The notes beneath the pieces were generated by a model. The model had not been told where the DNA came from. It worked only from the letters and a program-made list of their open reading frames with translations, and ran no database searches. This document shows positions 15,478-20,495 of a stretch of 20,495 bases of DNA, in pieces. The position numbers were made by a program, and so were the translations under genes. Source of the stretch: Proteobacteria bacterium UBA1858 (GTDB lineage: Bacteria; Pseudomonadota; Gammaproteobacteria; UBA4575); contig DDIE01000043.1 in assembly GCA_002338385.1 (NCBI GenBank), forward strand, positions 16,136-36,630, given 5' to 3'. The stretch's first letter is position 1. Every line of letters begins with the position of its first letter.

Positions 15478-15870
15478 ATGTTGATAGTCAAACAAATTGC
15501 ACGCTATCGCAGCTCACTGCTGGTGCTGAATCTTTTCCTCGCGGCGGCGGCAATCGCTGCGGAACCGGATATGAATGCTAATTTTTTGGCTGCTGAAGGT
15601 AAAGTGCTAGAAAAGACCTCAGAACCTACTCACTCCAGTTATACGCAGTACGAAACCAGATTTTTGCCCGGCTTAAATCCCTGTCCAAGCTTTACCAATA
15701 ATCCTGCCAATACGGCCATGACAGAATGCCAGCAACAGACAGATCCACAGGCACGCCCGCGTAACGAACTTTTTCGTTCAGCGCCCAGTACCATTGTCGA
15801 TAACGATATCGAACCGCGCGCTAATTTACTGCAGATCAAATTCGACAGACGTATCCGCGCCAATAAATAA
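15478..15870 (+). CDS. Small exported protein of unknown family
   Basis: I do not recognise this protein. From the ATG at 15478 it has 130 residues: a clear signal peptide (basic start, hydrophobic SLLVLNLFLAAAAIAA, cleavage before about EP at 29-30), then a mature part of about 100 polar residues rich in Asn, Pro, Gln and Arg with no membrane segment. Its two mature cysteines (69 and 84) could form a disulfide in the periplasm. GGAGAG lies 7 nt before the ATG at 15478, which is why I prefer it to the ATG 3 nt earlier or to a TTG at 15454. It lies alone on the plus strand between the FmdB gene and rlmD, and a terminator-like hairpin follows 15 nt after the stop. Confidence 0.65.
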   Translation: MLIVKQIARYRSSLLVLNLFLAAAAIAAEPDMNANFLAAEGKVLEKTSEPTHSSYTQYETRFLPGLNPCPSFTNNPANTAMTECQQQTDPQARPRNELFRSAPSTIVDNDIEPRANLLQIKFDRRIRANK

Positions 15871-15881
15871 CCAGCATGTCC

Positions 15882-17201
15882 TTACGATGGCTTTGTGAAC
15901 AAGGCCATCGTTTCCACGTGGCCGGTTTGCGGAAACATATCCATCACGCCAACACGCGTGCATTGATAGCCTAATTGATTGACCAAGATGTCAGCATCGC
16001 GCGCTAAGGTCGCAGGATGACACGACACATAGAGTATTTTGTCAGGTTCAATTGCTATTAACTTCTCAATAACTTCATGTGCCCCTGCTCGCGGCGGATC
16101 AATCACTACAGCATCCCAGTGTTGTTGCAACCAGTCCTGTTCCGGACTGGCTGTATGCTCGAGTTTAAATAGGTCAACAGTACGAAACTCGAGCTGATCT
16201 AGATGATTAATTGCAGCATTATGCTGTGCTCGAGCGACCAGACTCTGATCGCCTTCAATACCCAACACTCTGGCCACTTTGCGCGCAATTGGTAATGTAA
16301 AGTTGCCAAGACCACAAAACAAATCCAAGACACAATCGTCAGGCTGTAAGGCTAACCAGTCGATTGCCTGCTCGATCATACGTTGATTAATTTCATGATG
16401 GACTTGAATAAAATCAACCGGAGAAAATTCTATGCGCAGCGTGCTATTGGGAATAGTAAAGTAGAGCGGCTCAGAGAATGATTGTCCATTCAGTGGCGCA
16501 ACCGTATCCAAACCTTTGGTTTGTAAATAGACCCTAATCGCCCTGTCATGCGCAAATTGTTGTAACACCTCCAGATCAGCAGGACTGGGCGCTTGCAGCA
16601 CACGAAATACCATCGAGGTGGCATTCTCTGCCACACTGCATTCTATTTGTGGCACCTTATCTTTTATTGACAGACTTGATATTAAATCGGATAGCGGTTG
16701 AATGGCATCTGCAATCACTGGATGTAACACCTCGCAAGTCAGCATGTCAGCCACATAGGGTGCATTTTTTTCTCTGAAACCTACCAACACACGCCCTTTT
16801 TTAGCGACGTATTTGACTGCCAGGCGTGCTCGTCGTCGATAGCCCCACACTTTATCAGATAATGGAGGTGCGACATCTGCCACTGCCACCCGGCCAATAC
16901 GCTGCAAAGTATCAAGCACTGCTTGCTGTTTGAATTGCAGCTGCGCTTGAGGATGAATATGTTGTGATGTGCAACCACCACAGACAGTAAAGTAAGCGCA
17001 TTTAGGTGCGACGCGCTCAGCCGCTGGCTCAATAACCTCCAGTAAGCGTGCCTCATCAAATTTTTTGTTTTTCTTGCGCGGCTCATAACTGACGCGTTCG
17101 CCAGTAATGGTAAAGGGGATAAATACTTTCTTCCCCTCCTGATCAGCAACACCTCGACCGTCGAGTAATAAATCAATAATTACCGCTTCTTTGTTGGACA
17201 T
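15882..17201 (-). CDS. rlmD: 23S rRNA (uracil-1939-C5)-methyltransferase RlmD
   Basis: RlmD (RumA) makes m5U at position 1939 of 23S rRNA with SAM. The 439 residues contain an N-terminal TRAM domain (about 1-60), the four iron-sulfur cysteines at 68, 74, 77 and 156, a central RNA-binding part, and the methyltransferase core: SAM loop LDLFCGLGNF (292-301), DPPR (368-371), the nucleophile Cys394 in YVSCHPATLARD, and Glu430 in the HVETM motif. All expected residues are present. The ATG at 17201 lacks a clear ribosome site but fits the family start. It is the last gene of the minus-strand run from the polysaccharide genes and may be partly read from them. Confidence 0.96.
   Translation of the reverse strand: MSNKEAVIIDLLLDGRGVADQEGKKVFIPFTITGERVSYEPRKKNKKFDEARLLEVIEPAAERVAPKCAYFTVCGGCTSQHIHPQAQLQFKQQAVLDTLQRIGRVAVADVAPPLSDKVWGYRRRARLAVKYVAKKGRVLVGFREKNAPYVADMLTCEVLHPVIADAIQPLSDLISSLSIKDKVPQIECSVAENATSMVFRVLQAPSPADLEVLQQFAHDRAIRVYLQTKGLDTVAPLNGQSFSEPLYFTIPNSTLRIEFSPVDFIQVHHEINQRMIEQAIDWLALQPDDCVLDLFCGLGNFTLPIARKVARVLGIEGDQSLVARAQHNAAINHLDQLEFRTVDLFKLEHTASPEQDWLQQHWDAVVIDPPRAGAHEVIEKLIAIEPDKILYVSCHPATLARDADILVNQLGYQCTRVGVMDMFPQTGHVETMALFTKPS
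15885..15913 (+). terminator. Strong hairpin with short T run, terminator of the small exported protein gene
   Basis: CGATGGCTTTG (15885-15895) pairs with CAAGGCCATCG (15900-15910) over 11 bp with one T-G wobble, around a TGAA tetraloop, and TTT follows. This has the shape of an intrinsic terminator for the plus-strand gene ending at 15870. It lies wholly within the last codons of rlmD on the other strand, where no T run follows. Confidence 0.6.
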
Positions 17202-17238
17202 GTTCGATATATTTACAGTTAAGTCATGCGAGATAATA

Positions 17239-18459
17239 TTAGCCGATCAAGGCACGTAAAACCTGTTCATACTGAGTGGCCAGTAAGCTGCGGTCAAAAT
17301 GGGTTTTAGCATAACGATAGCCCGCTTCTGCGCAGTTCTGGTAGTTATCCTGTTCAGTCTGTAGCTGGCGTACTGCCTGCACTAACTGGTGCGCATCTTG
17401 CGGCATGATACAGATACCAGCCTGCGCCTCTTCTATCAGCGCTTGCGCCTCACCCTGCACACCAAGAATGATCGGTTTCTTCATCGCCATCGACTCAAAA
17501 ATCTTGGAGGGTATCACTGTCAGGAACACATCTTGTTTCTTCAGCAGCACCAGACTCAAATCCGATACTGACCAGATGTCGGGCATCTTGGACTTATCTT
17601 GCTGATCTAACATAATGAGATTATCCAATCTGCGACTATTTTTCTCTGCCAGCAGACGCTGCTTTTCGGCACCATCTCCCACCATAAGAAAAACCAAGTC
17701 ATTATCTTGGCGACAGAGCTCTGCCGCATCGAGTATGACATCTAAACCATGTGCCATACCATGAGTACCCACATACGAGGCAACAAATTTGTTCGCCAGA
17801 CCTAAACGCTGAGCGAACTGTTGATTCTTTTTTTGCACTTTGAATACATCAAAATCGACCCCGTTACGAATCACTGTGATGGCTGATGGATCAGCGCCTT
17901 TACGGATAATATGCTGCTCGAATGAGTAAGTCACCGCAACGATATGATCGGCTTTACGATAAACAAAGCGCTCCAAACCTTCGAGTAGCTTTATGATTGT
18001 CTTATTGTGAGTGGCACCCACAGCAGTGATTGAGTCTGGCCATAGATCTCGAATCTCCAAACACCAGGGCGCACGTTTAATAGCTGCGACAAAATACCCT
18101 GCCAGGCCATTAAAAAACTGCGGTGACGTTGACACAACGACATCTGTCTTAGCTATCCAAGGCGCGACCAAGATGGTCATTACCATATATAGTAAATAAT
18201 TGAGTGTGCGCTTAAAGAATCCGGCATTAGCGGTAACATAGGTGAGCAAGCGTATCACTTTGATACCCGCAACCTCTTCCTGATGATAAAACCGATTTTT
18301 AAAGCCGCTATAAACTCGGCCCATCGGGTGATTGGGGACACAGGAGATAACAGTCACGCTATGCCCCATCTCCACCCAGTGTTTGCAGTGTTCATAGGTA
18401 CGTGTTGCTGGCGCGTTCACCTCTGGCGGGAAGTAATGCGATAAGAATAGAATGTGCAT
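17239..18459 (-). CDS. GT4-family glycosyltransferase (WbuB-like)
   Basis: A 406-residue retaining glycosyltransferase of the GT-B fold, family GT4, resembling WbuB-type enzymes of O-antigen and capsule clusters. The N-terminal half starts MHILFLSHYFPPEVNAPATRTYEH and contains the family's IRDLWPDSI (136-144); the C-terminal half has IRNGVD (197-202), YVGTHGMAHGLD (229-240), VGDGAEK, and IPSKIFESMAMKKPI (316-330) that forms the nucleotide-sugar site. No export signal is present; it should work at the cytoplasmic face of the membrane. It starts 9 nt after the heparinase-like gene. Donor and acceptor cannot be told from the sequence. Confidence 0.9.
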   Translation of the reverse strand: MHILFLSHYFPPEVNAPATRTYEHCKHWVEMGHSVTVISCVPNHPMGRVYSGFKNRFYHQEEVAGIKVIRLLTYVTANAGFFKRTLNYLLYMVMTILVAPWIAKTDVVVSTSPQFFNGLAGYFVAAIKRAPWCLEIRDLWPDSITAVGATHNKTIIKLLEGLERFVYRKADHIVAVTYSFEQHIIRKGADPSAITVIRNGVDFDVFKVQKKNQQFAQRLGLANKFVASYVGTHGMAHGLDVILDAAELCRQDNDLVFLMVGDGAEKQRLLAEKNSRRLDNLIMLDQQDKSKMPDIWSVSDLSLVLLKKQDVFLTVIPSKIFESMAMKKPIILGVQGEAQALIEEAQAGICIMPQDAHQLVQAVRQLQTEQDNYQNCAEAGYRYAKTHFDRSLLATQYEQVLRALIG

Positions 18460-18468
18460 GCCGATAAC

Positions 18469-20145
18469 TTAGTTATTTTTCACAATTGAATAATTCATCT
18501 TGATTTGTTGCTGGCCAGACTGACGCATAACAATGCACTGATTCTCAAACTTGTGGCCAAATTGTGGACAATAATATGAGCTGTCGATTGTATATTCACA
18601 GTTCGAGCTTATTGTTATGCACGCGAGAAATTGTTTTTCATGCCAACACTGCAACTCGCCAGCCCCCAGATCAACCACCTGCACGGCTGGATGCAGATGT
18701 ATTCTGTTTGCCACATGCTGCTCACCCTGGAAAGATAGACTGTCATGCACATGCATTTCCTGTAGCTGATCTGTGCAGCGTAGCAGCCTCACCCTGCGTT
18801 CATGTTGGGCGCCACCCTGCAGTGTAGGGAAGCCGCTGAATGCGCCTGAAAATTCAAGCCACTCGTCTTGTTGTCGAAGTTCTGCAAATAGCTTTTTAGC
18901 GCGTCGCGCCACCCGAAAAGCAGACCAGATTTCCGATTGCTGGTGACCACTGATTGAGATCGTATTGTGAGCCTCGGTAGAACGTACGTAATCCCTCATA
19001 GCGCCTGCAGAATATTCAAACACACCCGGATTGACGATCATTTTGATACCACTCAGGATCAACTCATAACTCAAGAAATCACAATGCATATGACCAGGCT
19101 GATATGAGGGTTCAACCTCTCCACAGTCGATTATGAATTTGTCATGGGTCAATTCGATACCATAGTAACCGGAGTGATCCAGCTGGATGAGTCTGCCAGT
19201 ATCGATAATATTAGCCGGTTGCTGGTAACGAAATAATCGAGCAGCATAGGCATACAGTTGTTGATAGCTCGCCGCCACATGATTGGCACTATCATTAAAT
19301 AAGGCAATCTCATCATTTTCGTAGTGCATATCAGCAAGCCACTCGAGAGCACGCTCGCAGTAATCCTGCACAGTCTGTCTAAGCGGTTGGCTTGCTTGCG
19401 CGCGATTGTGAGCCAGTAAATTATATATATCCAGACAGTTCTCCAACATCACAGCATGATATTGTGGGCTGCGCTCAAAGTGTCCCCCATCTGCTAAAAA
19501 TTGCTCATTCAATTGCTTGCTTAATAACTTCTGTGCTTTAGATCGCCATTTTTGTGCTTGGTCGCCTTGAAAAAAAATACCCGCAAATAACATTGTTTTG
19601 ATATTTTCAAAATAATGATTGGCAAGCAAATCTCGCTCATCATTTTTTTCAATATAAATGACTTGCTCAAAGAGACTATGCAACCATTCTTTTTTTATAT
19701 CTTGAGCAGCCTGAGTAGAGAAAAAAAATATCCAATTCACTGCTCTAAGACTGTTAGTAAATGGATGCCAAGCACAACTAGGTTGCTGCGGACAATGTGT
19801 CAGCCAACTCTCAATGAGTTCGAATTTATTTTTTTGCGAGCGTGAGCAATCCCTTAAATAATCGAAGTAATGCAAATTAAAACACCAGAGCTTACTTTTT
19901 GTGCGTGGATGCCAATCGATTGTTTTGCTATCTATTTTTTCACAACAGCCAATGAAACATAGGCTATCAGCGTCACCTGACTCAGTCGTGATCGGTGTTG
20001 CTAACTTGAATTCTGGATTAATCGCGACTTGATGGTCTATCTGTGTAGTACGTGCAGGCAACACGCGCCTAATAAACAAATAAACGAGCTGCCTGAATCG
20101 CAGATATTTAAGCGTCCGAATAACGAGAAAGGCTTTGGTTAACAT
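18469..20145 (-). CDS. Heparinase II/III-like protein of a polysaccharide cluster
   Basis: The 558-residue product belongs to the heparinase II/III-like (alginate lyase superfamily) proteins found in O-antigen and capsule clusters. The N-terminal helical (alpha/alpha)6 part shows ANHYFEN (175-181) and DGGHFERSPQYH (219-230); the C-terminal beta part shows GHMHCD (351-356) and RSTEAHNT (388-395), the conserved His/Asn/Tyr/Arg features of the family. The N-terminus is basic and mildly hydrophobic (RTLKYLRFRQLVYLFIRR) with no clear cleavage site, typical of the cluster-borne subgroup. Its actual reaction, lyase or otherwise, is unknown. Base composition looks AT-richer than the housekeeping genes by eye, which suits a variable surface locus. 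Confidence 0.88.
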   Translation of the reverse strand: MLTKAFLVIRTLKYLRFRQLVYLFIRRVLPARTTQIDHQVAINPEFKLATPITTESGDADSLCFIGCCEKIDSKTIDWHPRTKSKLWCFNLHYFDYLRDCSRSQKNKFELIESWLTHCPQQPSCAWHPFTNSLRAVNWIFFFSTQAAQDIKKEWLHSLFEQVIYIEKNDERDLLANHYFENIKTMLFAGIFFQGDQAQKWRSKAQKLLSKQLNEQFLADGGHFERSPQYHAVMLENCLDIYNLLAHNRAQASQPLRQTVQDYCERALEWLADMHYENDEIALFNDSANHVAASYQQLYAYAARLFRYQQPANIIDTGRLIQLDHSGYYGIELTHDKFIIDCGEVEPSYQPGHMHCDFLSYELILSGIKMIVNPGVFEYSAGAMRDYVRSTEAHNTISISGHQQSEIWSAFRVARRAKKLFAELRQQDEWLEFSGAFSGFPTLQGGAQHERRVRLLRCTDQLQEMHVHDSLSFQGEQHVANRIHLHPAVQVVDLGAGELQCWHEKQFLACITISSNCEYTIDSSYYCPQFGHKFENQCIVMRQSGQQQIKMNYSIVKNN

Positions 20146-20166
20146 AGCGCGCTTCAGGTCGGTATA

Positions 20167-20195
20167 ATTAAAAAAAGTTTTATAGCTAGAGGCAA
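20167..20195 (-). promoter_or_regulatory. Possible sigma-70 promoter before the heparinase-like gene
   Basis: On the minus strand TTGCCT (20190-20195) and TTTAAT (20167-20172) stand 17 nt apart, four and five matches to the consensus, about 22 nt before the ATG at 20145. The -35 overlaps a small dyad AGGCA/TGCCT (20190-20207). The gene may equally be read through from the oxidoreductase gene upstream. Confidence 0.3.
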
Positions 20196-20267
20196 TTTTT
20201 TATGCCTATACTGAGCCACCAGACACCCTATTCCAATGTGACATACTGACAATGGCAAGTGCAGACT

Positions 20268-20495
20268 CTAGGACCGGATCAGTTGGTCAATTTGGAAACA
20301 TATTTCGGTGACCTCGACCAGCTCGGCAAATGGTATCAATGCCTCCTCACCTTGCTCTATAGACTGCACAAAAGCTTTCACGCAGGCTTGGTTGCCCTTG
20401 TCCTGACTCGCCAAATGCATCTGTTTAAAACCAGGCCATCCATAGGACTTCATTGATCTATAATTATCCAGCTGAATAACTCCACCGGCAGCAAA
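20268..20495 (-). CDS. Gfo/Idh/MocA-type oxidoreductase, C-terminal end (gene runs off the window)
   Basis: The open frame enters at the right edge and ends at 20268; only the last 75 codons are seen. The sequence (FAAGGVIQLDNYRSMKSYG, then GNQACVKAFVQSIEQGEEALIPFAELVEVTEICFQI) is the usual end of NAD-dependent Gfo/Idh/MocA dehydrogenases: the last strand of the substrate domain and the helix KAFVQSI...PFAELVEVT. Next to a heparinase-like gene and a WbuB-like transferase, it may be the C-terminus of the two-domain type (alcohol dehydrogenase plus Gfo/Idh/MocA) found in such clusters; this cannot be confirmed from the part visible. An ATG at 20453 is internal, since homology continues upstream of it. 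Confidence 0.78.
   Translation of the reverse strand, partial: FAAGGVIQLDNYRSMKSYGWPGFKQMHLASQDKGNQACVKAFVQSIEQGEEALIPFAELVEVTEICFQIDQLIRS

Noticed and set aside
1..20495. CRISPR array, insertion sequence, integrase, prophage or defence genes
   Set aside because: I looked for regularly spaced repeats, transposase motifs and typical defence domains on both strands and saw none.

Overview
The window is chromosomal DNA of a gammaproteobacterium. Its core is the block aspS, nudB, yebC, ruvC-ruvA-ruvB, ybgC, tolQ-tolR-tolA-tolB-pal-cpoB, queE-queC and tRNA-Lys, all read on the minus strand. This order is known from Pseudomonas and many other Gammaproteobacteria. The proteins are of typical family length and keep their key residues. 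The species cannot be fixed from the sequence. A putative thiosulfate/sulfur-compound transporter (YeeE/YedE family) hints at inorganic sulfur use.

Layout, left to right. 1-48 is the 5' part of a tRNA-Lys(UUU), cut by the window edge. 178-1320 is the YeeE/YedE transporter, which has its own likely extended -10 promoter and an upstream dyad. 1589-2922 holds queC and queE (queuosine precursor synthesis). 2978-7823 is the complete Tol-Pal envelope machine, followed by ybgC. 8225-10375 holds the RuvABC Holliday-junction genes, with ruvC lacking any ordinary start codon. 10386-11681 holds yebC and nudB. 11717-12478 is a PilF/PilW-type TPR lipoprotein on the plus strand, set into the otherwise minus-strand nudB-aspS neighbourhood. 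12483-15217 holds aspS, a DUF502 membrane protein and an FmdB-type zinc ribbon protein. 15478-15870 is a small exported protein of unknown family on the plus strand. 15882-17201 is rlmD. 17239 to the right edge is the end of a surface-polysaccharide cluster: a GT4 glycosyltransferase, a heparinase II/III-like protein and the C-terminus of a Gfo/Idh/MocA-type oxidoreductase.

Genes in the core are packed tightly, with 1-4 nt overlaps (tolQ/tolR, tolA/tolB) or gaps of a few nt, so translational coupling is likely. The Tol-Pal genes work as one envelope-constriction system, Ruv proteins process recombination junctions, and QueC/QueE act in the same tRNA-modification pathway.

Most of the window is ordinary housekeeping DNA. 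I saw no CRISPR array, insertion sequence, phage gene or defence system. The points most worth checking are the missing ruvC start codon, the two perfect dyads (1405-1420 and 15301-15338), the terminator-like hairpin lying inside the 3' end of rlmD, the orphan small exported protein, and the polysaccharide cluster entering at the right edge.
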